Origin: Helicobacter cappadocius
GTDB taxonomy: Bacteria; Campylobacterota; Campylobacteria; Campylobacterales; Helicobacteraceae
DNA length: 64,000 bases
NCBI RefSeq assembly: GCF_030688855.1
Contig: NZ_JAUYZK010000005.1
Span: 1-64,000, forward strand
Direction of reading: 5' to 3'
Shown here one piece after another: positions 36,990-48,817 of this stretch (positions within the stretch are counted from its first letter, which is position 1; each line of letters starts with the position of its first letter). Position numbers and translations under genes: made by a program. The notes under the pieces are model-generated. The model was not told the origin of the DNA. It did not search any database and saw only the letters and a list, made by a program, of their open reading frames with translations.

Positions 36990-37013
36990 CGTTATATATA
37001 AATATATATAATG
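36990..37013 (+). promoter_or_regulatory. Palindromic operator overlapping the modA -10 box; candidate ModE site
   Basis: TTATATATA-AA-TATATATAA is a perfect 9-bp inverted repeat (36992-37011) framed by CG and TG, similar in style to the TATAT-spaced ModE boxes of E. coli. A TATAAT (37007-37012) lies in its right half and would be blocked when the site is bound, which fits repression at high molybdate. The simple AT content makes chance possible. Confidence 0.5.
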
Positions 37014-37036
37014 TATAAAAAACAAGGAGTTTTGTG

Positions 37037-37774
37037 ATGAAAAAGATAATTTTGTGTTCGATCTTAGTGCTAGGGATGTTGTTTGCAAAAGAGGCAAATA
37101 TAGCAGCAGCTGCGAATTTACAATATGTTTTACAAGAGATTTCTAAAGAGTTTTTACTTACGCATAAAAACGATAAGCTTAACATTAGTTACTCTTCTTC
37201 AGGAAAGGCTTATGCCCAGATATCTCAATCAGCACCAGTTGATCTATTTGTTTCTGCAGATGAGGAGTTTCCACAAAAACTCTATATGGAAAAAAAAACT
37301 CTCGATAAACCACAAATTTATGCACAAGGTGTGCTGGTGTTATGGAGTGCGAATCCAAAAATAAAAATCCATACTTTAGAAGATTTAGATCAAAAAGATA
37401 TTTTTCATATAGCTATTCCAAATCCAGAACTTGCACCCTATGGAAGGGCAGCAAAGGAAGTTTTACAAAAAACAAAACTTTATGATTTGGTAAAATCTAA
37501 ACTCATCAATGCAAGTTCAATATCACAAGCTCATCAGTTTGTTTCTAGCGGAAATGCTGAGGTTGGATTTGGAGCGTTATCTTTGATAGATAAAAAAGAT
37601 AAAAAAATAAGTTATATTATCGTGGATAAATCTTTTTATGCTCCTATAAATCAGGCCTTAGTATTGACAAACTATGGCAAAAATAACTCTTTAGCAAAGG
37701 AATTTAAGGAATTTATCTTAAGCACTAAGGCAAAAAAAATATTTCAGAAATATGGCTATATTGTAAATGAATAA
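37037..37774 (+). CDS. modA: Molybdate ABC transporter substrate-binding protein
   Basis: 245 aa from ATG at 37037 (AAGGAGT six bases upstream; the GTG at 37034 is closer than ideal). Signal peptide 1-18 (ends FAK), then the ModA pattern ANIAAAANL, YSSSGKAYAQISQSAPVDLFVSAD and APYGRAAKEVL, holding molybdate or tungstate in the periplasm. Its end overlaps the TOBE gene by 8 bases. Confidence 0.95.
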   Translation: MKKIILCSILVLGMLFAKEANIAAAANLQYVLQEISKEFLLTHKNDKLNISYSSSGKAYAQISQSAPVDLFVSADEEFPQKLYMEKKTLDKPQIYAQGVLVLWSANPKIKIHTLEDLDQKDIFHIAIPNPELAPYGRAAKEVLQKTKLYDLVKSKLINASSISQAHQFVSSGNAEVGFGALSLIDKKDKKISYIIVDKSFYAPINQALVLTNYGKNNSLAKEFKEFILSTKAKKIFQKYGYIVNE

Positions 37775-38156
37775 AATCCCCTGCACTATTAGTGAGATTG
37801 TTTCTGATGAATATATAACATTGGTATTTATGCACTTTAAGGAGCATTGTTTTGTATCAATGCTCCTTAAAAATGATGGTCTTAAAATAGGGATGAAAGT
37901 AAATGCTGTTTTTAAAGAAAGTGAAGTGATGATTTGCGATTATTCTTATTCGAAAATCAGTGCTAGAAATCGATTTGTCTCAAGAGTGTTTAGTGTGGAA
38001 AAAACTGATACCATTGCACGTGTTGTCTTTGAGTTTGAAAGAGTAAAAATCTCTTCTTTGGTAACCATACAGGCCTGTGAAGATTTAGAAATCTCAGAAG
38101 GAAAGCTTTTTGGATGGTTTGTAAAGTCCTCAGAAGTGATGCTTGAATATGTTTGA
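37767..38156 (+). CDS. TOBE-domain protein between modA and modB (molybdate-binding candidate)
   Basis: 129 aa, two repeats of the TOBE type: NKIPCTISEIVSDEY and a second beginning FVSRVFSVEKTDTIA. C. jejuni has a similar gene (Cj0302c) at the same place. Because ModE here lacks its TOBE half, this protein may be the molybdate sensor or store. It overlaps modA and modB by a few bases, so it is translated with the transporter. Confidence 0.8.
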   Translation: MNKIPCTISEIVSDEYITLVFMHFKEHCFVSMLLKNDGLKIGMKVNAVFKESEVMICDYSYSKISARNRFVSRVFSVEKTDTIARVVFEFERVKISSLVTIQACEDLEISEGKLFGWFVKSSEVMLEYV

Positions 38157-38832
38157 TGTGGAGTTTTGGCAAACAATTCGTTTGAGTCTTATGTTGGCTT
38201 TTTTTACAACATTGATTTTATTACCCATTGGAATTTTTGTAGGTAATTATCTTGCTTTTGGTAGGGGTATTTTGAAGATCGTTTTAGAAACTCTTACTTG
38301 GATGCCATTAGTATTACCCCCTACGGTTTTGGGATTTTATTTGCTTTTGGCTTTTTCTCCAAATCATTTTTTTGGGGCATTTTTGCAAGATAGATTTGGT
38401 ATAAAATTGGTTTTTAGTTTTTATGGATTAATTATAGGGAGCGTGATTTTTTCTTTGCCATTTATGATAAATCCTATCAAAAATGCCTTATCTTCACTGC
38501 CTTTATCATTAAAAGAAGCGAGTTATACGCTTGGAAAGGGGAGATTTTACACACTCTTTTTTGTACTTTTACCAAATATTAAATCTAGCATTTTAATGGC
38601 GATGGTGACTACCTTTGCTCATACTATTGGAGAATTTGGGGTTGTGATGATGATAGGAGGGGATATTCCTGGTGTTACAAGGGTAGTGAGTATCGCTATT
38701 TATACTCAATCAGAAGCGACTAATTATGCTATTGCCAATCAATATGCCTTGTGTCTTTGTATTATTAGTTTTGTATTGCTCTTTTTGGTATTGTTTATTA
38801 ACGCAAGATCAAACAATAAGGGCATTATATGA
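38149..38832 (+). CDS. modB: Molybdate ABC transporter permease
   Basis: 227 aa, about five membrane segments, with the permease EAA-type loop SLKEASYTLGKGRFYTLFF that contacts the ATPase. Start taken at ATG 38149; TTG at 38143 is also in frame. Overlap with modC is 4 bases. It forms the inner membrane channel with ModC. Confidence 0.95.
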   Translation: MFDVEFWQTIRLSLMLAFFTTLILLPIGIFVGNYLAFGRGILKIVLETLTWMPLVLPPTVLGFYLLLAFSPNHFFGAFLQDRFGIKLVFSFYGLIIGSVIFSLPFMINPIKNALSSLPLSLKEASYTLGKGRFYTLFFVLLPNIKSSILMAMVTTFAHTIGEFGVVMMIGGDIPGVTRVVSIAIYTQSEATNYAIANQYALCLCIISFVLLFLVLFINARSNNKGII

Positions 38833-39695
38833 TTGAGCTTCAAGTACAAAAACATCTTTATGGTGTCAAAGGAGAGTTTGTTTTAGAGCTTGACATAAGA
38901 GTTCCTATAGGTAGATTTGTATCTATTTTTGGAAAATCAGGTGCGGGTAAAAGCACTATTTTAAGAATGTTAAGCGGATTACAAAAACCAGATAGTGGAA
39001 GGATTATGCTTGGAAATAAAGTCTTTTTTGATTCTGAAAAAAATATCAATCTTCCCATTAAAGACAGGAAAGTGGGGTTTGTATTTCAAGACTACGCACT
39101 TTTTCCCCATCTGAATGTGTATAAAAATATTATTTTTGGCAACAATAAAGACAAAAATCGTATTGATGAAGTGATTTCTTTGATGGAATTAGAATCATTT
39201 TGTGATAAAAAAATATGCACCCTCTCTGGCGGTCAGGCTCAAAGAGTTGCTATAGCTAGAGCTTTTGTGAGTTCTCCAGAGGTTTTATTACTTGATGAAC
39301 CTTTGAGTGCTTTGGATAGAGGGATGAAACACAAGATTCAAGAAGAACTCAAAAGTTTAAGTAAGCATTTTAATATCAGTAGTTTTTTTGTCAGTCACGA
39401 TCTAGGGGAAGTTTTTAGGCTTTCAGATTATGTTATTTCCATCGAAGATGGCAAGATATTAAAATTTGGAACACCTCAAGAAGTATTTTTAAACCAAAAA
39501 TATAGTGGCAAAATGCAAATAAACGGGGAAATCTTAAATATTACAAAAACAAATGTGGTTTGTATCGCAGATGTTCTTGTTGATCATTCTATTGTAAAAA
39601 TAACTTTAGATCCGAGCGAAGCTAGGGAATTTAAGGTAGGTGATAGGGTTGTAATTATTGCTAAGGCATTCAACCCTTCTATGGTTTTATTATAA
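38829..39695 (+). CDS. modC: Molybdate ABC transporter ATP-binding protein
   Basis: 288 aa with Walker A FGKSGAGKST, signature LSGGQAQRVAIA, Walker B LLLDEPLSALD and the His switch SHDL. The C-terminal 80 residues form a short TOBE-like part, less than the full E. coli ModC length (352 aa). Last gene of the mod operon, ending just before the sigma-54 promoter of the next gene. Confidence 0.96.
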   Translation: MIELQVQKHLYGVKGEFVLELDIRVPIGRFVSIFGKSGAGKSTILRMLSGLQKPDSGRIMLGNKVFFDSEKNINLPIKDRKVGFVFQDYALFPHLNVYKNIIFGNNKDKNRIDEVISLMELESFCDKKICTLSGGQAQRVAIARAFVSSPEVLLLDEPLSALDRGMKHKIQEELKSLSKHFNISSFFVSHDLGEVFRLSDYVISIEDGKILKFGTPQEVFLNQKYSGKMQINGEILNITKTNVVCIADVLVDHSIVKITLDPSEAREFKVGDRVVIIAKAFNPSMVLL

Positions 39696-39697
39696 AA

Positions 39698-39714
39698 TTG
39701 GCACGGCTTTTGCT
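39698..39714 (+). promoter_or_regulatory. Sigma-54 (RpoN) promoter of the flgP-like gene
   Basis: TTGGCACG-N4-TTGCTT: GG at 39700-39701 and GC at 39712-39713 with exactly 10 bases between, an almost ideal -24/-12 match. It lies about 37 bases upstream of the lipoprotein start. RpoN in these bacteria mainly controls middle flagellar genes. Confidence 0.9.
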
Positions 39715-39750
39715 TTAGCTAAGGAACATAATTTTTAAAAGGATGTTTTT

Positions 39751-40401
39751 ATGACAAGAAGGTTATTTAATAATTCGGCTTTTTTAGCAGTAGCTGTAGG
39801 GTTGGCAGGATGCAATTCTATGATGAACCCCTCTTCGGATGATACAAGTCTGATACCTCCATCAGCGGTGTATCAGCCAGGTGGAATTCAAGCTCCTGTA
39901 TATCCTCCAACAGGTTTTGCAAATCCTAATTTGAATGCAGGAAATAACATTGGTAGCAGACGTCCTGCTCCAGAGCCATTACCAGATACTAGATTTGATG
40001 ATTCTAGTGACTCTATAGCAGCTCCAAAGAGTGATCCAATGATTCAAAACACTCCTGTGCTAACTCCGAGTAATGTAATTGAGCTAAGTGCAGTTGGAAT
40101 GGGGGTGGCTCCAGAATCTACAATCTCTCCTTCACAAGCTTTGGCTTTGGCAAAACGAGCAGCGATTGTTGATGCTTATAGACAATTGGGTGAAAAAATG
40201 TATGGTATTCGTGTCAATGCTCAAGATACTGTTAGAGATATGGTGTTACAAAACTCCACAGTAAAAACAAAGGTTCAGGCTTTGATTCGAAATGCTGAAA
40301 TCACAGAGACTGTTTATAAAGATGGTCTATGCCAAGTGAGTATGGAACTCAAACTTGATGGTAGAGTATGGTATCGTGCCTTAACAGGTGGTCGTGGTTA
40401 A
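39751..40401 (+). CDS. flgP: LPP20/FlgP-family outer membrane lipoprotein
   Basis: 216 aa. Lipobox VGLAGC with the lipidated cysteine at residue 21, a Pro/Ser/Asn-rich linker, and a C-terminal LPP20 domain (ALAKRAAIVDAYRQLGEKMYG, then VYKDGLCQVSMEL). FlgP of C. jejuni belongs to this family and forms the flagellar basal disk that supports high torque. The sigma-54 promoter in front supports a flagellar role over a generic LPP20. Position matches HP0837 as I remember it. Coupled to the next lipoprotein gene. Confidence 0.85.
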   Translation: MTRRLFNNSAFLAVAVGLAGCNSMMNPSSDDTSLIPPSAVYQPGGIQAPVYPPTGFANPNLNAGNNIGSRRPAPEPLPDTRFDDSSDSIAAPKSDPMIQNTPVLTPSNVIELSAVGMGVAPESTISPSQALALAKRAAIVDAYRQLGEKMYGIRVNAQDTVRDMVLQNSTVKTKVQALIRNAEITETVYKDGLCQVSMELKLDGRVWYRALTGGRG

Positions 40402-40403
40402 AA

Positions 40404-40991
40404 ATGTGCCTTCATAAAACATTCACAGGAAAACTTCCTCATATATTTTTGGGGATGTTTGCCTGTTTATTTCTAGTTTCCTGTGCGTCTTTGCAAAATT
40501 TTTTCTTGCCAAAAGACCCCGGTGAAACAACTTCCAAAAAATCTGAAAATATTCAAAAAGCTCCGCAATTCAAACTCGTATATATCAAAACAGCAATGTT
40601 TCGATTCTATGATTATGGGATTTTAGATATTGAACCCAAAGAAATTAAACTAGAACTTTTCAAGCTCGGCAAAAGCATAGGAAGCATTTCTGTAAAAAGA
40701 AAAGAAATCTGTTTTCTTAATGATTGTGCCCCAAAATGGCCAGCAGCGAAAAATTTCTTTGGCAAGGTGAGTTATGGAGATTTGTTTGATGATATTTTGT
40801 TATCAAAAGATATTTTTAATGGAATTGGCAAACAAATCATTGCTGGAGGGGGAATTGTGCAGAGGTTTCAAAAGAGTGGAGAGATTTTTTTCTATGAGCG
40901 AAAACCTGGACATACTCTTTTTAGAAACATGAGTACGGGAGTGACAATATCTATTGATGATTATGTTGATCCGAGCTTGGAATCTCAATAG
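40404..40991 (+). CDS. Second lipoprotein of the flgP operon (HP0838-like)
   Basis: About 195 aa from ATG at 40404, two bases after the flgP stop; a longer reading from 40368 would overlap flgP. Signal sequence with lipobox FLVSC, then a beta-rich domain with a CFLNDC pair of cysteines. It corresponds in position to HP0838 of H. pylori. C. jejuni has FlgQ next to FlgP, and a FlgQ-like function is possible; I cannot confirm homology from the sequence. Confidence 0.78.
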   Translation: MCLHKTFTGKLPHIFLGMFACLFLVSCASLQNFFLPKDPGETTSKKSENIQKAPQFKLVYIKTAMFRFYDYGILDIEPKEIKLELFKLGKSIGSISVKRKEICFLNDCAPKWPAAKNFFGKVSYGDLFDDILLSKDIFNGIGKQIIAGGGIVQRFQKSGEIFFYERKPGHTLFRNMSTGVTISIDDYVDPSLESQ

Positions 40992-41111
40992 TATTTTTTG
41001 ATTTTGCGAAAGTTTTGACAATCTTTTTTTAAATTATTTGTATTTTTAGCAATCATTAGGTACAATAGAATATTTTAAGTTTGGTTGTATATTCAACTAA
41101 TTGGACAGAGA

Positions 41112-43807
<2,696 letters not shown>

Positions 43808-43831
43808 AATCTCAAGGAATGGGGTATTACA

Positions 43832-45094
43832 ATGAAAGGTTTTGAAGCGATTATGCAGCAAATGGATTTGCTTAAAGACAAAAAGATATTATTGCTCGTT
43901 ACGGGCTCAATCGCTGCTTACAAATCTATTGAACTCGCAAGTATGCTCAAAAAACTTGGAGCTTCTCTAAGAGTAGTGATGAGCGATGAGGCAAAAAAAT
44001 TTATTTCACCACTTTCATTTGAAGCTATTATTCATACGCTAGTTTTGCACACTCAAAGTGAAGACTGGACACATCAGGACATAGAAATAGCTTGCAATCA
44101 TATCTCTTATGCTACTTGGGCAGATGTGGCTATTTTGGCCCCTGCCACGGCCAATACCATCGCAAAAATAGCTTGTGGAGTGAGTGATAATCTTATTTTG
44201 AGCACATTACTAGCCTGTGATAAACCTAAGTTAATAGCTCCTGCAATGAACACAAAGATGTTTGAAGCTATTCAAACTCAAGATGCCATTCACAAACTTA
44301 AGGATTTGGGTTTTGAAATCATTGATCCTAGAGTTTCTATACTTGCTTGTGATACTTATGGAAAAGGTGCTATGGAAGAGATATTAGAGATTGTTTTTAG
44401 GATTCTTAGATCCATAGGACAGAACTCTTTTTGGAAGGATAAAGAAGTTATTATCACAGGAGGAGGGAGTATCGAAAGTATTGACTCTGTGAGATATATC
44501 TCAAATCATTCTAGCGGACTTCAGGCGAGTTATCTAGCTATTGCTCTTTATGTTTTAGGAGCTAGGGTGAGTCTTATTTCTTCGATTTTTCCTATTGAAC
44601 TGCCTTCAAAAATAGAATGCTTAAAAGTAAAAACAGCAACTTCTTATCTACAAGCTATTGATGCTAAAACTCCTTCTAATGGACGAGCTTTTTTGTTTAT
44701 GGCAGCTGCTATTAGCGACTATACTCCTTGTAATCCTTCGGATGCAAAACTAAAAAAAGACACAATAGGGGATTTTTGGGAGATACAATGTCAAAAAAAT
44801 CTTGATATTCTCAAAGAAATCAACTCCCCAAATCTTTTTAAAATAGGCTTTAAGGCCGAATCTGACGAGAAAAATGCTATTTCTTGTGCAAAAAAACTTT
44901 TAAATTCTCCAGAGGATGGTGGCAAGGGCTGCGAAGTAGTGTGTTTGAATCTCATTGGAAAATATAATCCTTTTGGTTCTGAAGAGAATGAGATGATATT
45001 TTTCTCAAAAAATACAACTTATCATACGGGATTTAAAACCAAGCTCAATATCAGCTTTGAGATAGCTGATTTTGTTCAAAATCTCTTATGTTAG
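43832..45094 (+). CDS. coaBC: Bifunctional CoaBC (phosphopantothenate-cysteine ligase / PPC decarboxylase)
   Basis: 420 aa. CoaC flavin domain: TGSIAAYKSIEL, APATANTIAKIA, PAMNTKMFE and the catalytic-cysteine loop LACDTYGKGAM. CoaB domain: NHSSGLQA and DAKLKKDTIGD (the KxKK motif). Together they make 4'-phosphopantetheine for coenzyme A. Start at 43832; internal ATGs at residues 8 and 11 are possible. It overlaps the next gene by 7 bases. Confidence 0.96.
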   Translation: MKGFEAIMQQMDLLKDKKILLLVTGSIAAYKSIELASMLKKLGASLRVVMSDEAKKFISPLSFEAIIHTLVLHTQSEDWTHQDIEIACNHISYATWADVAILAPATANTIAKIACGVSDNLILSTLLACDKPKLIAPAMNTKMFEAIQTQDAIHKLKDLGFEIIDPRVSILACDTYGKGAMEEILEIVFRILRSIGQNSFWKDKEVIITGGGSIESIDSVRYISNHSSGLQASYLAIALYVLGARVSLISSIFPIELPSKIECLKVKTATSYLQAIDAKTPSNGRAFLFMAAAISDYTPCNPSDAKLKKDTIGDFWEIQCQKNLDILKEINSPNLFKIGFKAESDEKNAISCAKKLLNSPEDGGKGCEVVCLNLIGKYNPFGSEENEMIFFSKNTTYHTGFKTKLNISFEIADFVQNLLC

Positions 45095-45843
45095 AACATG
45101 TCAAATCTCTAGCTCAACTTTCAAAAGTTGGCACGGAGATTAAAAATATTACCGAATTCAACGCCACATTGCCTATATTGCTCAAGGTACTTTCAAAAGC
45201 AAAAAATGGAGAATTTTTGCTAAAAATGGGCAATACGACCATTACCACCAAAAGTCAAAAAGAACTCCTTGTGGGTCAGAAATACTGGGCAAATATGTCC
45301 AAAAGCTCCGTAGGGGCGATTATTCTCTCAAACCTTGTGCGTCCCCCTAAAATGCTCGAAATGATAGAAAAAAGTCCTTTGAAATTTAGCATTCAAGATT
45401 TAGATAAAATCTTTAAAGAATCTAAGTTGGAGAGTTTTGGAGAATATAAAGATTTTTTATTAGATAAGTTGCTTTTAGCTCAAAATAGATCAGAATTCTT
45501 AAATCTAGGTAATTTACTTCTTTCGCTTCATAATGAGGTGGTTTCTCTAGTGATTTCTGATGAACATAAAGATGGGCTTGTGCAAGTGAAAAAAAGTAAG
45601 AACAAAAAGCAAAGTTTGGAATTTTATGCTCTCTATCCGCATTTGGGAGCACTTAATGGCAGGGTTTATTTGCTAGAAGATGGGGTTGGGCTAGAAATAT
45701 GGGTGTTATATGAGAGTGTGAAAAAAATCCTAGAAGCAAATAAAGATAAGCTCAAAGGTTTTCAATCCATTGCAATTTATCAAGAAAAAGATATAAGGCC
45801 TTTATTTGAGTTTGAAGAAGGAGTTTTGGATATTAGGGCGTGA
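45088..45843 (+). CDS. Hypothetical protein (HP0842-like)
   Basis: 251 aa, no signal or membrane segment. Mixed alpha/beta with many Lys residues; a middle QVKKSKNKKQSLEFYALYPHLGALNGRVYL stretch looks like a beta domain. It follows coaBC by overlap, as in H. pylori. I do not recognise its function; the beta-rich C-terminus (YLLEDGVGLEIWVLYES) recalls the C-terminal fold of flagellar hook-length proteins, but the match is not firm. Confidence 0.7.
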   Translation: MLEHVKSLAQLSKVGTEIKNITEFNATLPILLKVLSKAKNGEFLLKMGNTTITTKSQKELLVGQKYWANMSKSSVGAIILSNLVRPPKMLEMIEKSPLKFSIQDLDKIFKESKLESFGEYKDFLLDKLLLAQNRSEFLNLGNLLLSLHNEVVSLVISDEHKDGLVQVKKSKNKKQSLEFYALYPHLGALNGRVYLLEDGVGLEIWVLYESVKKILEANKDKLKGFQSIAIYQEKDIRPLFEFEEGVLDIRA

Positions 45844-45848
45844 AGCTT

Positions 45849-45857
45849 TGGTATAAT
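45849..45857 (+). promoter_or_regulatory. Extended -10 promoter (TGGTATAAT) of the type III R-M operon
   Basis: TGnTATAAT 33 bases upstream of the chosen res start, directly after the end of the HP0842-like gene. It gives the R-M genes their own promoter. Confidence 0.6.
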
Positions 45858-45889
45858 GGGTTTTTAAAATTTATAAATATGGGGCATTG

Positions 45890-48817
45890 ATGCAGTTTGA
45901 AAAACAAGAATATCAACAAGATTGTATTGATAATATTATCAGTCTTTTAAAGGATTTTGATTTTAAAAAACACGATGCAGTTAATTTGAAAAAATGCTTT
46001 GAAGATTTTTATAATTCTACTGAAGGCAAAAATACACCGTTTAAAAATCTAAATTTTGATTTGAATGTTGATGTTTTGATGGAGACAGGTACCGGGAAGA
46101 CTTTTACCTATCTAAATCTAATTTTTGAACTCAATAAGGTTTATAGACAAAATAAATTTATTATTTTTGTCCCTCGCAAGGCTATTTTAGAATCTGTAAA
46201 GCAAAATATCAAGCTCACAAAAGATTATTTTTATATGCAATATGCCAAACATTTGAAAACCTATTATTACAATGATTCTAAAAGTTTATCAAATATTATC
46301 AATCATTATATTAAGAATACTGACGAGTTTTCAGTGTTAGTATTGACCAATAGCTCTATTGATAAAGGTAAAAAAAATCTCTTAAACCAGCAGAATGAAT
46401 CGCTTTTTAGCGATAGGAGTATTCTTCAAGAAATCATTTCTCTTAATCCTATCTCTATTATTGATGAACCACATTTGCTAAAGGGGGAGAAATTTTATAA
46501 CGCATTTAAAGAATTGAAAACACTTTATTTTCGTTTTGGTGCAACTTTTCCAAAAGAGGAAAAGCATAAACTTAGTAATCTTGTTTATACTTTGGATTCT
46601 ATTAGTGCATTCAATACATTTCTTGTCAAGCAAATCTATGTTCATACTCTTTGTGCTGAAAATCAAATCCCATCTTTAATTAATATGGATTCTAAGAATA
46701 AAAAAGGAACATTTTCTTATTTTCTTGATGGCATTGAGTATAAAAAAGATGTTTTTTATGGAGAAGATTTGGGAGTCAGGCTTCATTACCCAGCTTTTAA
46801 TGGCGTTGAATTGCTAAAGATCACATCTAAAGATGGTGCGATTTTGAGTAATCAAACAAACATTCCTTTATCCAAAAATAGCTATAGACTTAATGAATAT
46901 CAAATTAGAGAACTCATCTCTTTGAGTATTGATTTGCATTTTAAAAAAGAACAAATGCTTTTTAAAAAAAATATCAAGGCCTTGTCGTTATTTTTTATTC
47001 CCGATATTGAATCTTTTCGCGGAGAGAATCCATTTATCAAAAATGAATTTGAACGCATTTATAAACAAAAAAGGATGGAGATATTAAAGAAAAATTTATC
47101 ACTGAGCTATCGTGAATATTTGCAAAGAGATTTTGATGATAAGGGTGATTTGCGTGTTCATCAGGGTTATTTTAGTGGTGATATAAAAGGCAATAATGAA
47201 GAAAAAGAAGCACAAGGCGTTCGTTTGATTTTGGAAGAAAAAGAAAAATTATTGAACTTAAATGAACCTTTGAGATTTATTTTTAGCGTGTGGGCGTTGC
47301 AAGAAGGTTGGGATAATCCAAATATTTTCACTCTCACAAAACTCGCAAGTTCAAGTTCTGAAATATCAGCTCATCAGCAGATCGGTCGTGGTCTGAGATT
47401 GTGTGTAAATAACGAAGGTAGAAGAGTTTCGCATAATTACTTAGAGTATCAAACAGATATGTTTTATAATATTAATCATCTTGATGTCCTTGTGAGTGGT
47501 GAGGAAAAGGGGTTTATTGAAGGACTCCAAAAAGAGATTCAAGATTCTAGCTTTGAATTCAAAAAGGATTTTTTAGATTCAGATACGCTTAAACAACTTG
47601 GATTAAATGAACGTCAAGTTAGCAAAATTTTAACAAGATTGGAAGATTTAAAAGTGATTGTGTTTGATGAAAATACTAATAGTTATAATATCATCGCTCC
47701 CATTTATGATTTTATAGCTCAAGATCCCCAATTAAAAGAGCTTTTAGGTGATAGAATGGATAATATCTTAGAAGTCTTTAAGCCAAATGAGAATAAATAT
47801 TCTCAAACTAATAATGCTAATAAAAAGAAACTAGAAATCCCCATAAAATCAAATCTTGCTAAGGAGTTCAAAAAACTCTGGGACGCTATCAATGCTAAGG
47901 CTAAAATTAAGTATGAAAATATTCAGATGGAAGATTTGATTAAAAGCATTGCATTAGCATTCAATCAAACTCAAATTCCAAAAGAACATATGTTGGTAGA
48001 AAGCAAATATTATGATTCTCAAAAGAATAAAATCATTACAAAAGAACAAAAAATTCTTTCGCAAAATAATACCCACCAAGATCAAAAATCTTTTATCACT
48101 CAAAATCTTTTAGAATTTGCCAAAAAAGAAAATCTGCCTCTAAGTTTTATGATAAAACTTTACAATTCACTTGATACTAGTCATTTTATAAATAATCCCA
48201 AAGAGGCTTTTAAAACCCTAAAGACCATTATCAAAGAAGAAATACATAAAAGTATTCTTCATTGCGTTTCTTATCATTTTGAAACAGAAACAAAAATCAG
48301 CAATGATGATTTGCTTTTTGATAAAAATGGAGAACCTAGAAGCAGTATTGAATCCACAAAATTGGGCAAGTTTGTGGATGGAGAAGTAAAACCTCAAGAT
48401 CATTATTTGTATGAAACCTGTGTTTATGATAGTAATATCGAAAAAGAGGTTATCACAAAAGATACTGTAAAAATAGGGTTTGAAGACACAAAAAAGCAGA
48501 TAAAAGTGTTTGCCAAGCTTCCAAAGTTTTCTATCCCCACACCATATAAGGAATATTATCCTGATTTTGCCTACCTGATAGAAGATACAAAGGGAAGCAA
48601 AATCTTTTTTGTTTGTGAAACCAAAGGCTATGATAGCTTGAATGATATTTCAATTCAAGAAAAATATAAGATTGACTACGCTAGGAAATTTTTCGAAGAT
48701 ATAGATAAGCATTTGAAAGATATAAGGGTTGTTTTTGAGCCAAGAATCAACAAACAAAATTTGATTGATGTAATAGCACAAGCATTGCAAAGGAGAGATA
48801 ATGATAGACAAAGATAA
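45890..48817 (+). CDS. Type III restriction enzyme, Res (helicase-nuclease) subunit
   Basis: 975 aa. SF2 helicase core with motif I METGTGKT at 64-71 and motif II DEPH at 192-195, motif VI around GRGLRL, and a C-terminal nuclease of the PD-(D/E)xK type (Asp892 in PDF, Glu910 and Lys912 in ETK). It cuts only together with Mod. Start: ATG at 45890 with GGGG upstream, although a TTG three bases before is in frame. No frameshift or stop is seen, so it should be functional. Order is res before mod, the opposite of most type III loci. Confidence 0.95.
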   Translation: MQFEKQEYQQDCIDNIISLLKDFDFKKHDAVNLKKCFEDFYNSTEGKNTPFKNLNFDLNVDVLMETGTGKTFTYLNLIFELNKVYRQNKFIIFVPRKAILESVKQNIKLTKDYFYMQYAKHLKTYYYNDSKSLSNIINHYIKNTDEFSVLVLTNSSIDKGKKNLLNQQNESLFSDRSILQEIISLNPISIIDEPHLLKGEKFYNAFKELKTLYFRFGATFPKEEKHKLSNLVYTLDSISAFNTFLVKQIYVHTLCAENQIPSLINMDSKNKKGTFSYFLDGIEYKKDVFYGEDLGVRLHYPAFNGVELLKITSKDGAILSNQTNIPLSKNSYRLNEYQIRELISLSIDLHFKKEQMLFKKNIKALSLFFIPDIESFRGENPFIKNEFERIYKQKRMEILKKNLSLSYREYLQRDFDDKGDLRVHQGYFSGDIKGNNEEKEAQGVRLILEEKEKLLNLNEPLRFIFSVWALQEGWDNPNIFTLTKLASSSSEISAHQQIGRGLRLCVNNEGRRVSHNYLEYQTDMFYNINHLDVLVSGEEKGFIEGLQKEIQDSSFEFKKDFLDSDTLKQLGLNERQVSKILTRLEDLKVIVFDENTNSYNIIAPIYDFIAQDPQLKELLGDRMDNILEVFKPNENKYSQTNNANKKKLEIPIKSNLAKEFKKLWDAINAKAKIKYENIQMEDLIKSIALAFNQTQIPKEHMLVESKYYDSQKNKIITKEQKILSQNNTHQDQKSFITQNLLEFAKKENLPLSFMIKLYNSLDTSHFINNPKEAFKTLKTIIKEEIHKSILHCVSYHFETETKISNDDLLFDKNGEPRSSIESTKLGKFVDGEVKPQDHYLYETCVYDSNIEKEVITKDTVKIGFEDTKKQIKVFAKLPKFSIPTPYKEYYPDFAYLIEDTKGSKIFFVCETKGYDSLNDISIQEKYKIDYARKFFEDIDKHLKDIRVVFEPRINKQNLIDVIAQALQRRDNDRQR

